64,000 nucleotides of DNA from NCBI GenBank assembly GCA_035633255.1, contig DASQFD010000002.1, positions 1 through 64,000 of the forward strand. Direction: 5' to 3'. Below the pieces are notes generated by a model. That model was not told where the DNA came from. It made no database searches and worked only from the letters and a program-made list of their open reading frames with translations. This document shows positions 25,239 through 37,268 of the stretch, piece by piece. Every line of letters begins with the position of its first letter. Position 1 is the stretch's first letter. Source of the DNA: DASQFD01 sp035633255 (GTDB taxonomy: Bacteria; Actinomycetota; Actinomycetes; Actinomycetales; Dermatophilaceae). Made by a program: the position numbers and the translations under genes.

Positions 25239-26053
25239 GCCCCGACGGGGAGCCGACCGGCTCGACGACGAAGGACGACGGCGCACCGCAGGGGACCACG
25301 GAGCGGGCCTGGGAGCACGGAACCCAGGCACCGACCGACGCCGAGCGCGCCGGCACCGACCTGACGGCCGCCGGCAGCGTGGACACCACGCCGGTGCAGA
25401 TCGCGCAGCGCCGCGGCATGTTCGGCGCCAAGGACGGCACCGACACCAGCGGCTACGGCGGCCTGCGCACCCCGATCCTGTTCCCCGGCGCCAGCCAGCG
25501 GCCCTACGGCGGCTGGTTCGACACCGTCGCCGACCGCCTCGAGGGCGTCCTCGCGGACTCCGGCGCCCCCTGGCCGGCAGCCGTCGAGCGCGCCGTGGTC
25601 GACCGCGGCGAGCTGACCCTGCACGTGCGGCGCGAGCACCTGCCGGTGGTCGCGCGGGCGCTGCGCGACGACCCGGCGCTGCGCTTCGAGATGTGCCTCG
25701 GCGTCTCGGGGGTGCACTACCCGGAGCAGGCCGGCGCCGAGCTGCACGCCGTCTACCACCTCCTCTCCATCACCCACGGCAGCCGGCGCCTCCGCCTGGA
25801 GGTCTCCTGCCCGGACGACGACCCGCGGGTGCCCTCGGTCGTGGAGACCTGGCCCGGTGCCGACTGGCACGAGCGGGAGACGTGGGACATGTTCGGGATC
25901 GTCTTCGAGGGACACCCCTCGATGACCCGCATCCTCATGCCGGACGACTGGCCCGGCCACCCGCAACGCAAGGACTACCCCCTCGGCGGCATCCCCGTGG
26001 AGTACAAGGGCGGCAGCGTCCCGCCGCCGGACCAGCGGAGGTCGTACACCTGA
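25235..26053 (+). CDS. nuoC: NADH-quinone oxidoreductase subunit C
   Basis: Peripheral-arm subunit (30-kDa family) next to NuoD. The 272-residue protein has an extra N-terminal 75 residues rich in Gly, Thr and acidic residues, then the conserved core with [34 protein letters not shown] and [11 protein letters not shown]. It carries no cofactor. The ATG overlaps the nuoB stop by 4 bp, and the last base of its stop starts nuoD (TGATG). Confidence 0.94.
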   Translation: MSPDGEPTGSTTKDDGAPQGTTERAWEHGTQAPTDAERAGTDLTAAGSVDTTPVQIAQRRGMFGAKDGTDTSGYGGLRTPILFPGASQRPYGGWFDTVADRLEGVLADSGAPWPAAVERAVVDRGELTLHVRREHLPVVARALRDDPALRFEMCLGVSGVHYPEQAGAELHAVYHLLSITHGSRRLRLEVSCPDDDPRVPSVVETWPGADWHERETWDMFGIVFEGHPSMTRILMPDDWPGHPQRKDYPLGGIPVEYKGGSVPPPDQRRSYT

Positions 26054-27468
26054 TGACCACGTCCAGCGACAGCACCGTCTTCGAGGCCCCCCGCGGGTCC
26101 AGCGAACCGGCCCGCGAGACCGGGGACCGCGACGTCTACGCGACCTCCGGGACCGACTCGGCGGACGCCGAGGGCGCCCGGGTGATCAACCCCTCCGGTG
26201 GGGACTGGGACGACCTGCTCGACGAGGCGACCGCCCTGCACGAGGAGCGGATCGTCGTCAACATGGGTCCGCAGCACCCGTCGACGCACGGCGTGCTCCG
26301 GCTGATCCTCGAGCTCGACGGCGAGACGGTGACCGAGGCCCGCGCCGGCATCGGCTACCTGCACACCGGCATCGAGAAGAACATGGAGTTCCGCACGTGG
26401 GTGCAGGGGGTGACCTTCTGCACCCGGATGGACTACCTGACCCCGATGATGCAGGAGGCCGCCTACTGCCTGGCGGTCGAGAAGCTGCTCGGCATCACCG
26501 ACGACATCCCCGAGCGGGCGACGACGATCCGCGTGCTCATGATGGAGCTCACCCGCGTCAACTCCCACCTGGTCGCCCTCGGCACCGGTGGCATGGAGCT
26601 GGGCGCCACCACCGTCATGACGGTCGGCTTCCGCGAGCGCGAGCGCATCCTGCGCGTCTTCGAGGCGGTCACCGGGCTGCGGATGAACAACGCCTACATC
26701 CGCCCCGGCGGCGTCGCCCAGGACCTGCCGCACGGGGCCCTGGACCTGGTCCGGGACACGGTCGGGGAGCTGCGGGACGGCATCCATGAGCTGGAGCTGC
26801 TGCTCAACGAGAACCCGCTGCTCAAGGGGCGCACCAAGGGCGTCGGCTTCCTCGACCTCACCGGGTGCGTCGCGCTCGGCATGACCGGGCCGATCCTGCG
26901 GTCCACCGGCCTGCCGCACGACCTGCGCCGCTCCGCGCCCTACTGCGGCTACGAGACCTATGACTTCGACGTCATCACCCGCACCGGCTGCGACGCCTAC
27001 GACCGGCTCCGGATCCGCATCGACGAGATGTACGAGTCGCTGAAGATCGTCGAGCAGACCCTCGTCCGGCTCGCCGCGAGCCCGGGCCAGCCGGTCATGG
27101 TGCAGGACAAGAAGATCGCCTGGCCCGCCCAGCTCGCCATCGGCAGCGACGGCATGGGCAACAGCCTGGACCACATCCGCAAGATCATGGGCACCTCGAT
27201 GGAGGCGCTGATCCACCACTTCAAGCTGGTCACCGAGGGCTTCCGCGTCCCGTCCGGCCAGGCCTACGTGGCTATCGAGTCGGCGAAGGGCGAGCTGGGC
27301 TGCCACGTCGTCTCGGACGGCGGCACCCGCCCCTACCGGGCGCACTTCCGGGACCCGAGCTTCAACAACCTGCAGGCCGTGGCCGCGCTGTGCGAGGGCG
27401 GCCAGGTCGCCGACGTCATCGTCGCCGTCGCCTCGATCGACCCCGTCATGGGAGGTGTGGACCGCTAG
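26053..27468 (+). CDS. nuoD: NADH-quinone oxidoreductase subunit D
   Basis: The 49-kDa subunit that forms the quinone-binding cavity with NuoB. The 471-residue protein has a variable N-terminal 65 residues, then the core: [17 protein letters not shown], with the quinone-site histidine, [31 protein letters not shown], and the C-terminal [16 protein letters not shown] and DPVMGGVDR. No nickel-ligand cysteines remain, as expected for complex I. Confidence 0.95.
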   Translation: MTTSSDSTVFEAPRGSSEPARETGDRDVYATSGTDSADAEGARVINPSGGDWDDLLDEATALHEERIVVNMGPQHPSTHGVLRLILELDGETVTEARAGIGYLHTGIEKNMEFRTWVQGVTFCTRMDYLTPMMQEAAYCLAVEKLLGITDDIPERATTIRVLMMELTRVNSHLVALGTGGMELGATTVMTVGFRERERILRVFEAVTGLRMNNAYIRPGGVAQDLPHGALDLVRDTVGELRDGIHELELLLNENPLLKGRTKGVGFLDLTGCVALGMTGPILRSTGLPHDLRRSAPYCGYETYDFDVITRTGCDAYDRLRIRIDEMYESLKIVEQTLVRLAASPGQPVMVQDKKIAWPAQLAIGSDGMGNSLDHIRKIMGTSMEALIHHFKLVTEGFRVPSGQAYVAIESAKGELGCHVVSDGGTRPYRAHFRDPSFNNLQAVAALCEGGQVADVIVAVASIDPVMGGVDR

Positions 27469-28364
27469 TGGCCACCGAGTTCGGGCTCCAGACCGCCTCC
27501 GGGCACTTCCGCGTCGACGCGCAGTCCAAGGAGCCGTATGCCGCCGACGTCCTCGCGCGCCTGCAGGAGGACGCCGCCGTCATCACCGCGCGCTACCCCC
27601 GGAAGCGCTCCGCCCTGCTCCCGCTGCTGCACCTGGTGCAGTCCGTCGACGGCTACGTCACGGGCCGGGGCATCGACTTCTGCGCCGAGGTCCTCGACCT
27701 GACCACCGCCGAGGTCTCGGGTGTCGCCACCTTCTACACCCAGTTCAAGCGCCACCCCAACGGCCGCTTCACCGTCGGCGTGTGCACCAACACCCTCTGC
27801 GCCATCATGGGGGGCGACGAGATCTGGGAGCGGGTGAGCGACCACCTCGGCATCGGTCACGACGAGACCACCGCGGACGGCGCGGTCACCCTCGAGCGGG
27901 TCGAGTGCAACGCGGCCTGCGATTACGCCCCCGTGGTGATGGCCAACTGGGAGTTCTTCGACAACCAGACCCCCGACTCCACGGTGGACCTCGTCGACCG
28001 GCTGAGGGCGGGGGAGGACGTCGCCCCGACGCGCGGCGCGCGCACGGTCGGCACGTTCGCCGAGGTATCCCGGGTGCTCGCCGGCTTCCCGGACGGGCGC
28101 GCCGACGAGGGCGTCGGGGCCGGCGAGGCGTCCCTGCGCGGGCTCCGGCTGGCCAGGGAGCACGGGTGGAGCGCGCCCCCCGGGTCCGCCGGCGACGAGT
28201 CCGCCACCGGCACCCCGGCGACCGCAGCGGACCAGAACGTCCACGGCTCGGTGAACACCCCGACCAACGCCGCCGACGAGAAGCCCGGCGGCGTGCCGGC
28301 CCAGAGGTCCGAGGCGGACACGAACGCCTCCGACGCCACCTCGCCGAAGGAGGAGGGCGCATGA
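27468..28364 (+). CDS. nuoE: NADH-quinone oxidoreductase subunit E
   Basis: Thioredoxin-like subunit of the NADH module carrying [2Fe-2S] cluster N1a. Ligand cysteines are visible in GVCTNTLCAIMGG and VECNAACDYAP. The 298-residue protein is longer than typical NuoE because of a C-terminal tail of about 100 low-complexity residues (Ala, Gly, Asp, Thr), which looks disordered. The GTG shares one base with the nuoD stop. Confidence 0.94.
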   Translation: MATEFGLQTASGHFRVDAQSKEPYAADVLARLQEDAAVITARYPRKRSALLPLLHLVQSVDGYVTGRGIDFCAEVLDLTTAEVSGVATFYTQFKRHPNGRFTVGVCTNTLCAIMGGDEIWERVSDHLGIGHDETTADGAVTLERVECNAACDYAPVVMANWEFFDNQTPDSTVDLVDRLRAGEDVAPTRGARTVGTFAEVSRVLAGFPDGRADEGVGAGEASLRGLRLAREHGWSAPPGSAGDESATGTPATAADQNVHGSVNTPTNAADEKPGGVPAQRSEADTNASDATSPKEEGA

Positions 28365-29716
28365 GCGCCGCCACCGAGACCACGGACTCGAGCCGCCCCG
28401 GGCCGCTGACCCCGGTCCTGACCCGCTTCTGGGACGAGCCGCAGTCCTGGACGCTGCAGACCTACGAGCGCCACGACGGGTACCGCGCCCTCGAGAAGGC
28501 GCTCGCGACCGACCCCGCGGACCTGGTCGCGATGACCAAGAGCTCCGGCCTGCGGGGCCGTGGTGGCGCCGGCTTCCCCACCGGGATGAAGTGGGGCTTC
28601 CTGCCGCCGCCGGACGGGGGGCCGCGCTACCTCGTCGTCAACGCCGACGAGTCCGAGCCGGGCACGTGCAAGGACACCCCGCTCATGCTGGCCGCGCCGC
28701 ACCTGCTCGTGGAGGGGATGATCATCACCTCCTACGCCATCGGGTGCCACCACGCCTTCATCTACGTGCGCGGTGAGCTGGTCCACGTCTACCGCCGGCT
28801 GATGCGGGCGGTCGAGGAGGCCAACGCGGCCGGGCACCTCGGCACGGACATCCACGGGACCGGCTTCGACCTCGACATCACCGTGCACGCGGGCGCCGGG
28901 GCCTACATCTGCGGCGAGGAGACCGCGCTCCTGGACAGCCTCGAGGGCCGGCGTGGCCAGCCCCGCCTGAAGCCGCCGTTCCCCGCCGTCGCCGGCCTCT
29001 ACGCGCGACCGACCGTGGTCAACAACGTCGAGTCCATCGCGTCGGTCCCCTCCATCCTGCTCAACGGCGCGGACTGGTTCGCGGACCTGGGGACGGAGAA
29101 GTCCACCGGCTACGGGATCTTCAGCCTCTCCGGCCACGTCAGGCACCCCGGCCAGTACGAAGCCCCGCTCGGCATCACCCTGCGCGAGCTGCTCGACCTG
29201 GCCGGCGGCATGCGCGACCCCGAGAAGGCGCTGAAGTTCTGGACGCCCGGCGGCTCCTCCACGCCGCTGTTCACCGCCGAGCACCTCGACGTGCCGCTCG
29301 ACTTCGAGGCGGTCGCCGCGGCCGGCTCGATGCTGGGCACCCGCGCGCTGCAGGTCTTCGACGAGACCACCTGCGTGGTGCGCGCCGTCGACCGGTGGAC
29401 CGACTTCTACATGCACGAGTCCTGCGGCAAGTGCACCCCGTGTCGGGAGGGGACCTGGTGGCTCAAGCAGGTGCTCGGCCGGATCGAGCACGGCGGCGGC
29501 ACCGAGGAGGACATCGACACCCTTCTCGACACGTGCGACAACATCCTCGGCCGCGCCTTCTGCGCCCTGGGCGACGGGGCGACGAGCCCCATCACGAGCT
29601 CGATCGAGTACTTCCGCGACGAGTACCTCGCCCACCTCACCCACGGCGGCTGCCCGTTCGACCCGCGGGAGTCCACCCTCTTCGCCAAGGCCCACAAGGA
29701 GAGCGTGCCCGCATGA
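28361..29716 (+). CDS. nuoF: NADH-quinone oxidoreductase subunit F
   Basis: NADH-oxidising subunit with FMN and [4Fe-4S] cluster N3. In the 451-residue protein the nucleotide sites are [18 protein letters not shown] and [18 protein letters not shown], and the cluster ligands are in [15 protein letters not shown] with a further cysteine in the [15 protein letters not shown] region. The ATG overlaps nuoE by 4 bp. Its presence with nuoE and nuoG shows this locus makes a full NADH-dependent enzyme. Confidence 0.96.
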   Translation: MSAATETTDSSRPGPLTPVLTRFWDEPQSWTLQTYERHDGYRALEKALATDPADLVAMTKSSGLRGRGGAGFPTGMKWGFLPPPDGGPRYLVVNADESEPGTCKDTPLMLAAPHLLVEGMIITSYAIGCHHAFIYVRGELVHVYRRLMRAVEEANAAGHLGTDIHGTGFDLDITVHAGAGAYICGEETALLDSLEGRRGQPRLKPPFPAVAGLYARPTVVNNVESIASVPSILLNGADWFADLGTEKSTGYGIFSLSGHVRHPGQYEAPLGITLRELLDLAGGMRDPEKALKFWTPGGSSTPLFTAEHLDVPLDFEAVAAAGSMLGTRALQVFDETTCVVRAVDRWTDFYMHESCGKCTPCREGTWWLKQVLGRIEHGGGTEEDIDTLLDTCDNILGRAFCALGDGATSPITSSIEYFRDEYLAHLTHGGCPFDPRESTLFAKAHKESVPA

Positions 29717-32196
29717 GCAGCACTCCGGAGAAGACCGCGGCTCCGCAGCAGGCGGACCTGGTCCCGCTCACCATCGACGGCGTCGAGGTCTCGGTCCCCA
29801 AGGGCACCCTGGTGATCCGGGCCGCCGAGGAGATCGGCATCCAGATCCCGCGGTTCTGCGACCACCCGCTCCTGGAGCCGGTCGGGGCCTGCCGGCAGTG
29901 CCTCGTCGACGTGGCGACGCCCGGCCCGGACGGCCAGGTGCGCCCGATGCCCAAGCCGCAGGCGTCCTGCACGATGACCGTCACGCCCGGGATGCAGGTC
30001 CGCACGCAGCACACCTCGCCGGCGGCCGACAAGGCGCAGCACGGGATCATGGAGTTCCTGCTCATCAACCACCCGCTCGACTGCCCGGTGTGCGACAAGG
30101 GCGGGGAGTGCCCGCTGCAGAACCAGGCGATGAGCAACGGCCGCGACACCTCCCGGTTCCACGACGTCAAGCGCACCTACCCCAAGCCGATCAACATCTC
30201 GAGCAACGTCCTGCTCGACCGCGAGCGCTGCGTCCTCTGCGCGCGCTGCACCCGCTTCTCGGAGCAGATCGCGGGCGACTCCCTCATCGCCCTCGTCGAG
30301 CGGGGGGCGCTGCAGCAGGTCGGGATCTACGAGGAGCAGCCCTTCGAGTCCTACTTCTCCGGCAACACCGTGCAGATCTGCCCCGTCGGGGCGCTCACCG
30401 GCGCGGCGTACCGCTTCCGGGCCCGCCCCTTCGACCTGGTCTCCACGCCCAGCATCTGCGAGCACTGCTCGAGCGGGTGCGCGATGCGCACGGACCACCG
30501 GCGCGGCGCCGTGATGCGCCGGATGGCGGCGAACGACCCGGCCGTCAACGAGGAGTGGAACTGCGACAAGGGCCGCTGGGCCTTCGCCTACACCCACCTC
30601 CCCGACCGCCTCGAGTACCCGATGGTGCGCGAGGACGGGGTCCTGCGGATCGCGCCGTGGCCGGAGGCGCTGGCCGCCGCCGCCGCCGGCCTGCGCGCCG
30701 CGACCGCCCCGGCCGTCCTGCCCGGTGGGCGGGTCAGCGTCGAGGACGCCTACGCGTACGCCAAGTTCGCCCGGACGGTGCTCGGCACCAACGACGTGGA
30801 CTTCCGGGCCCGCCCGCACTCCGCCGAGGAGGCCGACTTCCTCGCCGCCCTGGTCGTGGCCACCGGCCCGGCGCCGGACGACGCCCCGGGCGGCGCCGTG
30901 ACCTACGCCGACCTCGAGCGGGCGCCCGCCGTCGTGCTCGTCGCCCTGGAGCCGGAGGACGAGAGCCCCATCGTGTTCCTCCGCCTGCGCAAGGCCTTCC
31001 GGAAGCATCGGACCCGCGTGTATGCCGTGTCGCCGGTCGCGACGCGCGGCCTGGCCAAGCTGGGGGGCACCCTGCTCCCGGCCGCACCCGGCACCGAGCC
31101 CGAGGTCGTCGAGGCCCTGGGCCGCACCGGGGGCACCGGCGCCGTGGGCGCCGCGGCCGACGCGCTGCGCGAGGACGGTGCGGTCGTCCTCGTGGGGGAG
31201 CGCGCGGCCATGGTGCCCGGTGCACTCTCGGCGCTCGCCGCGCTCGCCGCCTCGACCGGTGCCCGGCTGGCCTGGGTCCCCCGGCGCGCCGGCGAGCGGG
31301 GCGCCCTGGAGGCCGGGGCGCTGCCGACGACGCTGCCGGGTGGACGGCCGGTCGCGCACCCCGCGGCCCGCGCGGAGGTCGCGGACGCGTGGCAGGTCGC
31401 GGAGCTGCCCGAGGCGCCGGGACGGGACACCGCCGCGATCGTCGCCGGGCTGCGTGACGGCTCGGTCGACGCCGTCGTCACCGGTGGGGTGGACCCCGCG
31501 GACCTGGGGATCCCCGGAGCCGTCGCCGCCTTCGACCGCCCCTTCGTCGTGGCGCTGGAGATCCGCCCCTCGGCGGTGACCGCCGTCGCCGACGTGGTGC
31601 TGCCCGTGGCCGCCCACGCCGAGAAGGCGGGGACCTTCGTGGACTGGGAGGGCCGGCCCCGCCCGTTCGACGCGGCGCTGGCCACCAACCACGTCAGCGA
31701 CTACCGGGCGCTGGACATGATCGCCGACGAGATGGGCGAGTTCCTCGGCACCAGGGCGCTGCGCGAGGTGCGCGCGGAGATGGCCGGGCTGGGGCCGTGG
31801 TCCGGTGACCGGCCGCCGGCGCCGGCGGTGCCGGCCGGTGCCGTGCCTGAACTGGCGGGGGACGGCATCGTGCTCGCGACCTGGCGCCACCTGCTCGACC
31901 GCGGCTCCCTGCAGGACGGCGAGCCGTTCCTCGGCGGCACCGCGCCGCTCCCTGCCGCCCGCCTGTCCGCCGCGACGGCCGAGCGGCTGGGCGTGGGCGA
32001 CGGGGACGAGGTCGTCGTCGCCGCGGGTGACCTCGTCGTCACGGTGCCGGTGCTCGTCAGCGAGATGCCCGATCACGTCGTGTGGCTGCCGACCAACTCG
32101 GCCGGCTGCGACCTCCGGCCCACCCTCGCCTCGGCCCCCGGGGCCCTGGTCCGGGTGTCCACCCCCGTCTCCGCTACCCCAGGTGGTGCCGCATGA
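29713..32196 (+). CDS. nuoG: NADH-quinone oxidoreductase subunit G
   Basis: The large iron-sulfur subunit (827 residues). The N-terminal [2Fe-2S] domain has [19 protein letters not shown]; the next motif [17 protein letters not shown] with an upstream histidine binds N5; [12 protein letters not shown] and the later CPVGALT bind N4. [12 protein letters not shown] with [11 protein letters not shown] matches the extra N7 cluster known in some bacteria. The C-terminal molybdopterin-oxidoreductase-like fold is degenerate and Ala-rich, as usual in actinobacteria. Confidence 0.95.
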   Translation: MSSTPEKTAAPQQADLVPLTIDGVEVSVPKGTLVIRAAEEIGIQIPRFCDHPLLEPVGACRQCLVDVATPGPDGQVRPMPKPQASCTMTVTPGMQVRTQHTSPAADKAQHGIMEFLLINHPLDCPVCDKGGECPLQNQAMSNGRDTSRFHDVKRTYPKPINISSNVLLDRERCVLCARCTRFSEQIAGDSLIALVERGALQQVGIYEEQPFESYFSGNTVQICPVGALTGAAYRFRARPFDLVSTPSICEHCSSGCAMRTDHRRGAVMRRMAANDPAVNEEWNCDKGRWAFAYTHLPDRLEYPMVREDGVLRIAPWPEALAAAAAGLRAATAPAVLPGGRVSVEDAYAYAKFARTVLGTNDVDFRARPHSAEEADFLAALVVATGPAPDDAPGGAVTYADLERAPAVVLVALEPEDESPIVFLRLRKAFRKHRTRVYAVSPVATRGLAKLGGTLLPAAPGTEPEVVEALGRTGGTGAVGAAADALREDGAVVLVGERAAMVPGALSALAALAASTGARLAWVPRRAGERGALEAGALPTTLPGGRPVAHPAARAEVADAWQVAELPEAPGRDTAAIVAGLRDGSVDAVVTGGVDPADLGIPGAVAAFDRPFVVALEIRPSAVTAVADVVLPVAAHAEKAGTFVDWEGRPRPFDAALATNHVSDYRALDMIADEMGEFLGTRALREVRAEMAGLGPWSGDRPPAPAVPAGAVPELAGDGIVLATWRHLLDRGSLQDGEPFLGGTAPLPAARLSAATAERLGVGDGDEVVVAAGDLVVTVPVLVSEMPDHVVWLPTNSAGCDLRPTLASAPGALVRVSTPVSATPGGAA

Positions 32197-33638
32197 GCCT
32201 GCTGGCCCTCCCCACGACGCTCGCCGGCCTCGGTGCGGCCGCACCCGGCATACCGGGTCTGGTCGCCGCGGGGAACGAGAACCCGAGCGCCGACTTCAGC
32301 GACACCCCGTTCTGGATCTCGGTGGTCAAGGCGCTGATCATCTTCGTCTACCTGCTCGTCTCGACCCTGCTGGTGATCTGGTTCGAGCGGCGGATCATCG
32401 GGCGGATGCAGCAGCGCCCCGGGCCGAACCGCAACGGCCCCTTCGGGCTGCTGCAGACCCTCGCCGACGGCGTGAAGTCGATCCTCAAGGAGGACGTGAC
32501 CCCCGCGGCCGCCGACCGCTTCGTCTTCACCCTGGCGCCGCTGATCACGGCGACCATGTGCTTCGTCTCGTTCTCCATCATCCCGCTCGGTGGGGACGTC
32601 AACCTCTTCGGTCACACCACGCCGCTGCAGCTCACCGACACCCCGGTGGCGGTCCTGCTCGTGCTGGCCGTGGCCGGCGTCGGCATCTACGGCGTCGTGC
32701 TCGCCGGGTGGTCCTCCGGCTCGACCTACCCGCTGATGGGCGGCCTGCGCTCCAGCGCCCAGATGATCTCCTACGAGATCGCCATGGGCCTCTCGCTCGT
32801 CGCCGTGTTCCTCTACAGCGGGTCGATGTCGACCTCCCAGATCGTCGGCGCCCAGGCGAACGTCTGGTACATCATCCCGGCCTTCTTCAGCTTCTTCGTC
32901 TACCTCATCACCATGGTGGGGGAGACCAACCGGCTGCCCTTCGACCTCGCCGAGGGGGAGGGCGAGCTGACCGGCGGCTTCCACACCGAGTACGGCTCGA
33001 TGCGCTTCGCCATGTTCTTCCTCGGTGAGTACATCAACATGTTCACCGTCGCCGCCCTCGCGACGACGATGTTCCTCGGCGGCTGGCAGGCGCCTCCCGG
33101 GATCGCCGCGATCAACGACGGGATGTTCAACGAGGGCTGGTGGGGCCTGCTCTGGTTCACCGTCAAGCTGTGGCTGTTCATGTTCGTCTTCGTGTGGCTC
33201 CGCGGCTCGCTCCCGCGGGTGCGCTACGACCAGTTCATGCGGTTCGGCTGGAAGTTCCTCATCCCCGCGACCCTGGGCTGGGTGGTCCTCGTCGCGTTCT
33301 TCCGGGGTGCCCAGAACGGCTGGTTCGGGGACGGCGCGGTCGACCTGTTCGGTCGGCGCTTCCCGGTCGCCTCGCTCTTCATCGTCGGCATCGTCGCCAT
33401 CGGCGCACTCGCCCTCGGCTGGTGGTGGGACGGACGCACCGCGGCCCGTGACGCGGCCGCCCACCCCGCCGTGCCCGAGGAGGTCGACCCGTGGGAGGGC
33501 GGCTTCCCGGTCCCGCCCCTGCCCGGCCAGCGCCTCCAGGAGCGCGCCACGGTCGGCGCCCCCGCTCCCCCCATCGAGGGCGGGCCGCTCGGGCAACGCC
33601 CCGTCGACGCCGCCGCCGAGGAGGCCCCCCGTGGCTGA
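32193..33638 (+). CDS. nuoH: NADH-quinone oxidoreductase subunit H
   Basis: Membrane subunit linking the quinone site to the proton pumps. The 481-residue protein contains [37 protein letters not shown] in its first loop (only part cited as motif: [11 protein letters not shown]), then [10 protein letters not shown] and the acidic loop [23 protein letters not shown] Pro/Ala-rich C-terminal tail of about 60 residues extends into the cytoplasm. Its stop overlaps the nuoI GTG by 8 bp. Confidence 0.95.
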   Translation: MSLLALPTTLAGLGAAAPGIPGLVAAGNENPSADFSDTPFWISVVKALIIFVYLLVSTLLVIWFERRIIGRMQQRPGPNRNGPFGLLQTLADGVKSILKEDVTPAAADRFVFTLAPLITATMCFVSFSIIPLGGDVNLFGHTTPLQLTDTPVAVLLVLAVAGVGIYGVVLAGWSSGSTYPLMGGLRSSAQMISYEIAMGLSLVAVFLYSGSMSTSQIVGAQANVWYIIPAFFSFFVYLITMVGETNRLPFDLAEGEGELTGGFHTEYGSMRFAMFFLGEYINMFTVAALATTMFLGGWQAPPGIAAINDGMFNEGWWGLLWFTVKLWLFMFVFVWLRGSLPRVRYDQFMRFGWKFLIPATLGWVVLVAFFRGAQNGWFGDGAVDLFGRRFPVASLFIVGIVAIGALALGWWWDGRTAARDAAAHPAVPEEVDPWEGGFPVPPLPGQRLQERATVGAPAPPIEGGPLGQRPVDAAAEEAPRG

Positions 33639-34260
33639 CGACTCGAAGAAGCCCGGCTTCTTCTCCGACCTCTTCGCGCCCGTGGGGGGCTTCGGGGTCA
33701 CCTTCGCCACCATGTTCCGCAAGGTGGCCACCGTGGAGTACCCGGAGGAGAAGCGCCCCACCGCCCCCCGCTTCCACGGGCGGCACCAGCTCAACCGGCA
33801 CCCGGACGGCCTGGAGAAGTGCATCGGGTGCGAGCTGTGCGCGTGGGCCTGCCCGGCGGACGCGATCCTCGTCGAGGGGGCGGACAACACCGAGGCGGCG
33901 CGGTTCTCGCCGGGGGAGCGGTACGGGCACGTCTACCAGATCAACTTCCTGCGCTGCATCTTCTGCGGGCTGTGCATCGAGGCCTGCCCGACCCGCGCCC
34001 TCACCATGACGAACTTCTACGAGCTCGCCGACAACAACCGCAGCGACCTGATCTACACCAAGGAGCAGCTGCTCGCGCCGCTGCAGGAGGGGATGCTGGC
34101 GCCGCCGCACCCCATGGTGGAGGGCATGGAGGAGCGCGACTACTACCTGGGCAAGGTCACCGCCTCCACGGACGCCCAGCGCGAGTGGGTGGAGGAGCGG
34201 GCCTCGGCGCCGGAGGGGCCCGGGGACGAGCCGGCCCGCCAGACGGGAGGGGGTCGATGA
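33631..34260 (+). CDS. nuoI: NADH-quinone oxidoreductase subunit I
   Basis: Ferredoxin-like subunit with two [4Fe-4S] clusters (N6a, N6b) that carry electrons toward N2. The 209-residue protein shows both motifs: [12 protein letters not shown] and [12 protein letters not shown]. The C-terminal part after YYLGKVT is charged and probably flexible. The GTG start lies within the end of nuoH, so expression is coupled. Confidence 0.95.
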   Translation: MADDSKKPGFFSDLFAPVGGFGVTFATMFRKVATVEYPEEKRPTAPRFHGRHQLNRHPDGLEKCIGCELCAWACPADAILVEGADNTEAARFSPGERYGHVYQINFLRCIFCGLCIEACPTRALTMTNFYELADNNRSDLIYTKEQLLAPLQEGMLAPPHPMVEGMEERDYYLGKVTASTDAQREWVEERASAPEGPGDEPARQTGGGR

Positions 34261-35027
34261 CCGGCACGGGTGAGGCCATCCTCTTCTGGATCCTCGGGCC
34301 GGTCGCCGTCCTGGCGGCCCTGGCGCTGCTGCTTGCCCGCAAGGCGGTGCACGCCGCGCTCGGGATGGCGCTGACGATGATCATCCTCGGGATCTTCTAC
34401 CTGGCCCTGGGCGCCGACTTCCTCGGCATCATCCAGATCTTCGTCTACACCGGCGCCGTGATGATGCTGTTCCTCTTCGTCGTCATGCTGATCGGTGTGG
34501 ACTCCAGCGACGGCCTCGTGGAGACCATCCGCGGCCAGCGCTGGGCGACCGCCCTGCTCTCCCTCGGGCTCGGCGGCCTGCTGGTGGCGGCGCTCGGCTC
34601 GGTCACCTACCCCGACCCGGTCGGGGTGGCGCAGATCAACGCGGAGAAGGGCAACGTCTCCGCGGTCGCCGAGCTGATCTTCGGACGCTACGTCTGGGTC
34701 TTCGAGATCACCAGCGCCCTGCTCATCACCGCCGCGCTCGGTGCCATGGTGCTCGCACACCGCGAGCGCCTGGGTCGGGGCCCGAACCAGCAGGAGTGGA
34801 GCAAGCGACGGTTCCAGGAGGGCGAGCACCTCGCCGGCCTGCCCGCGCCCGGGGTCTACGCCCGTCACAACGCCGTCGACACCCCGGCCCTGCTCCCCGA
34901 CGGCACGCCGAGCGAGCTGTCGGTCTCCCGCGTCCTCAGCGCGCGCGACCAGGTCAGGACGCCGGAGCGGTACATCGAGCCGGAGGAGGAGCGACGCCGC
35001 GAGGTCGAGGAGGGCCACGACCGATGA
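34257..35027 (+). CDS. nuoJ: NADH-quinone oxidoreductase subunit J
   Basis: Membrane subunit with five helices in the first 170 residues, including the conserved [20 protein letters not shown] helix thought to gate proton transfer. At 256 residues it is longer than the usual NuoJ; the final 85 residues form a charged cytoplasmic tail ending in [14 protein letters not shown]. Overlaps of 4 bp join it to nuoI and nuoK. Confidence 0.94.
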   Translation: MTGTGEAILFWILGPVAVLAALALLLARKAVHAALGMALTMIILGIFYLALGADFLGIIQIFVYTGAVMMLFLFVVMLIGVDSSDGLVETIRGQRWATALLSLGLGGLLVAALGSVTYPDPVGVAQINAEKGNVSAVAELIFGRYVWVFEITSALLITAALGAMVLAHRERLGRGPNQQEWSKRRFQEGEHLAGLPAPGVYARHNAVDTPALLPDGTPSELSVSRVLSARDQVRTPERYIEPEEERRREVEEGHDR

Positions 35028-35323
35028 ACCTCGTCAACTACGTCTACCTGGCGACGGTGCTCTTCGTCCTTGGTGGGGCGACGGTGCTGACCCGTCGCAA
35101 CGCGATCATCGTCTTCATGGGCGTCGAGCTCATGCTCAACTCCGCCAACCTGGTCTTCGTCACCTTCGCGCGGATGAACGGCAACCTCGACGGCCAGGTC
35201 ATCGCCCTGTTCGTCATGGTCGTCGCGGCCGCCGAGGTCGTGGTCGGCCTCGCCATCATCATGGCCATCTTCCGTGCCCGCCGGTCGGCCTCCGTCGACG
35301 ACGCCAACCTGCTCAAGCTCTAA
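35024..35323 (+). CDS. nuoK: NADH-quinone oxidoreductase subunit K
   Basis: A 99-residue three-helix subunit. The conserved membrane glutamates are seen in [16 protein letters not shown] and [13 protein letters not shown]; they form part of the proton channel next to NuoN. Normal length. It begins with ATG overlapping the nuoJ stop by 4 bp and is followed 13 bases later by nuoL. Confidence 0.95.
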   Translation: MNLVNYVYLATVLFVLGGATVLTRRNAIIVFMGVELMLNSANLVFVTFARMNGNLDGQVIALFVMVVAAAEVVVGLAIIMAIFRARRSASVDDANLLKL

Positions 35324-35336
35324 GGGGTCCTCCGCC

Positions 35337-37268
35337 GTGACACCACTGCTCGCCACCGAGGGCGCGGCCGCGTCGGCCGCCACGGGGCCGACCGCCCTCG
35401 CCTGGCTGCTCATCGCGCTGCCGGCGCTCGGTGCCGCGTTGCTCCTGCTGGGCGGGCGCCGCCTCGACCGGGGCGGCCCGCTGCTGGCGACCGCCCTGTC
35501 CTGGGGGTCGTTCCTCGTCGGTGCGGTGATCTTCGTGGCGATGCTCGGCCAGCCCACGGAGCAGCGCGCCGGGCACGTGGCGCTGTGGAGCTGGGTGCCG
35601 GCGGGGCAGTTCCAGCTGGACGCCGGGCTGCTGGTGGACCAGCTGTCGATGTCCTTCGTCCTGCTCATCACCTTCGTCGGCTCGCTGATCCACGTGTACT
35701 CCCTCGGGTACATGGCCCACGACCCGGACAAGCGGCGCTTCTTCGCCTACCTCAACCTCTTCGTGGCGGCGATGCTCCTGCTCGTCCTCGCCGACAGCTA
35801 CCTGCTGCTCTTCCTCGGCTGGGAGGGCGTCGGCCTGGCGTCCTACCTGCTGATCGGCTTCTGGAACCACAACCCGGCCTACGCCACCGCGGCCAACAAG
35901 GCGTTCATCGTCAACCGGGTCGGCGACCTGGGCCTGATGCTGGCGATCTTCGTCATGTTCGCCACCTTCGGCCGGGTCGACTACGCGGGCGTGGCCGAGG
36001 GGGTGAGCGGCGCCAGCACCGCGACGCTGACCGCGATCGGGCTGCTCCTGCTCGTCGGGGCCTGCGGGAAGTCGGCGCAGTTCCCGCTGCAGTCCTGGCT
36101 CGGGGACGCCATGGCCGGCCCCACCCCGGTGTCCGCCCTGATCCACGCCGCGACGATGGTCACCGCCGGCGTCTACCTCATCGTGCGCAGCAACGTGATC
36201 TACGACGCGGCGCCCGACGCGCGGCTCGCCGTGGCGGCCGTGGGCGCGATCACCCTGCTGTTCGGGGCCATCGTGGGCTGCGCCAAGGACGACATCAAGA
36301 AGGCGCTGGCCGCGTCGACGATGTCCCAGATCGGCTACATGATGCTGGCGGCGGGCCTGGGCCCGGTGGGCTACGCCTTCGCCATCTTCCACCTGCTCAC
36401 GCACGGCTTCTTCAAGGCCGGCATGTTCCTCGGCGCCGGCTCGGTCATGCACGGCATGAACGACTCGGTGAACATGCGCCGGTTCGGCGGCCTGTGGACG
36501 GTGATGAAGGTGACCTGGGTGACCTTCGGCCTCGGCTGGCTGGCCATCCTGGGCGTCCCGCCCTTCTCCGGCTTCTGGTCCAAGGACAAGATCATCGAGG
36601 CGGCGTTCGTCGGGGAGGGCTGGCAGCCGTGGGTGCTCGGGGGCGCGGCGCTCCTGGGCGCCGGGATCACCGCCTTCTACATGTCGCGGCTGTTCTTCAT
36701 GACCTTCCACGGCCCGCGCCGGTGGGAGGACGACGAGGCGCACCCCCACGAGTCGCCGGCGCTGATGACGGTCCCCATGGTCGTCCTGGCCGCCGGCTCC
36801 GCCTTCCTCGGCCTGGCGATCGGCCCCACCGGCCTGCTCACCTCCTGGCTCGAGCCGGTGGTCGGCGAGCACGGCGAGGAGAGCCCCGTCCTCCCGGTGC
36901 CCGTCATCGTGGCCCTGACCCTGCTGCTGGTGGCGGGCGGGACGGCATACGCCTTCCTGCGGTACTGGCGCGAGGAGGTGCCCCAGCTGGCGCCGCAGGG
37001 CTCGCTGGTCACCCGGGCCGCCCGGCAGGACCTCTACCAGGACGCCGTGAACGAGGCCCTGTTCATGCGGCCCGGCGTCCACCTGACCCGGGCGCTGGTC
37101 TACACCGACGCCAAGGGCGTCGACGGGGCGACCGGCGGGCTCGCCGCCCTCATCGGGGGCCTGTCGGCCCGCACCCGGCGGCTCCAGACCGGCTTCGTCC
37201 GCTCGTATGCCCTGACGATGCTCACCGGCGTCGTCGCCGTCCTCGGTGCCCTGTGGGTGATCCAGTGA
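35337..37268 (+). CDS. nuoL: NADH-quinone oxidoreductase subunit L
   Basis: Largest antiporter-like pump subunit (643 residues) with its lateral amphipathic helix at the C-terminus. Markers include [19 protein letters not shown] with the key glutamate, [47 protein letters not shown] (cited in part) and [15 protein letters not shown] placed the start at the GTG at 35337, 13 bases after nuoK. The stop shares a base with the nuoM ATG. Confidence 0.94.
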   Translation: MTPLLATEGAAASAATGPTALAWLLIALPALGAALLLLGGRRLDRGGPLLATALSWGSFLVGAVIFVAMLGQPTEQRAGHVALWSWVPAGQFQLDAGLLVDQLSMSFVLLITFVGSLIHVYSLGYMAHDPDKRRFFAYLNLFVAAMLLLVLADSYLLLFLGWEGVGLASYLLIGFWNHNPAYATAANKAFIVNRVGDLGLMLAIFVMFATFGRVDYAGVAEGVSGASTATLTAIGLLLLVGACGKSAQFPLQSWLGDAMAGPTPVSALIHAATMVTAGVYLIVRSNVIYDAAPDARLAVAAVGAITLLFGAIVGCAKDDIKKALAASTMSQIGYMMLAAGLGPVGYAFAIFHLLTHGFFKAGMFLGAGSVMHGMNDSVNMRRFGGLWTVMKVTWVTFGLGWLAILGVPPFSGFWSKDKIIEAAFVGEGWQPWVLGGAALLGAGITAFYMSRLFFMTFHGPRRWEDDEAHPHESPALMTVPMVVLAAGSAFLGLAIGPTGLLTSWLEPVVGEHGEESPVLPVPVIVALTLLLVAGGTAYAFLRYWREEVPQLAPQGSLVTRAARQDLYQDAVNEALFMRPGVHLTRALVYTDAKGVDGATGGLAALIGGLSARTRRLQTGFVRSYALTMLTGVVAVLGALWVIQ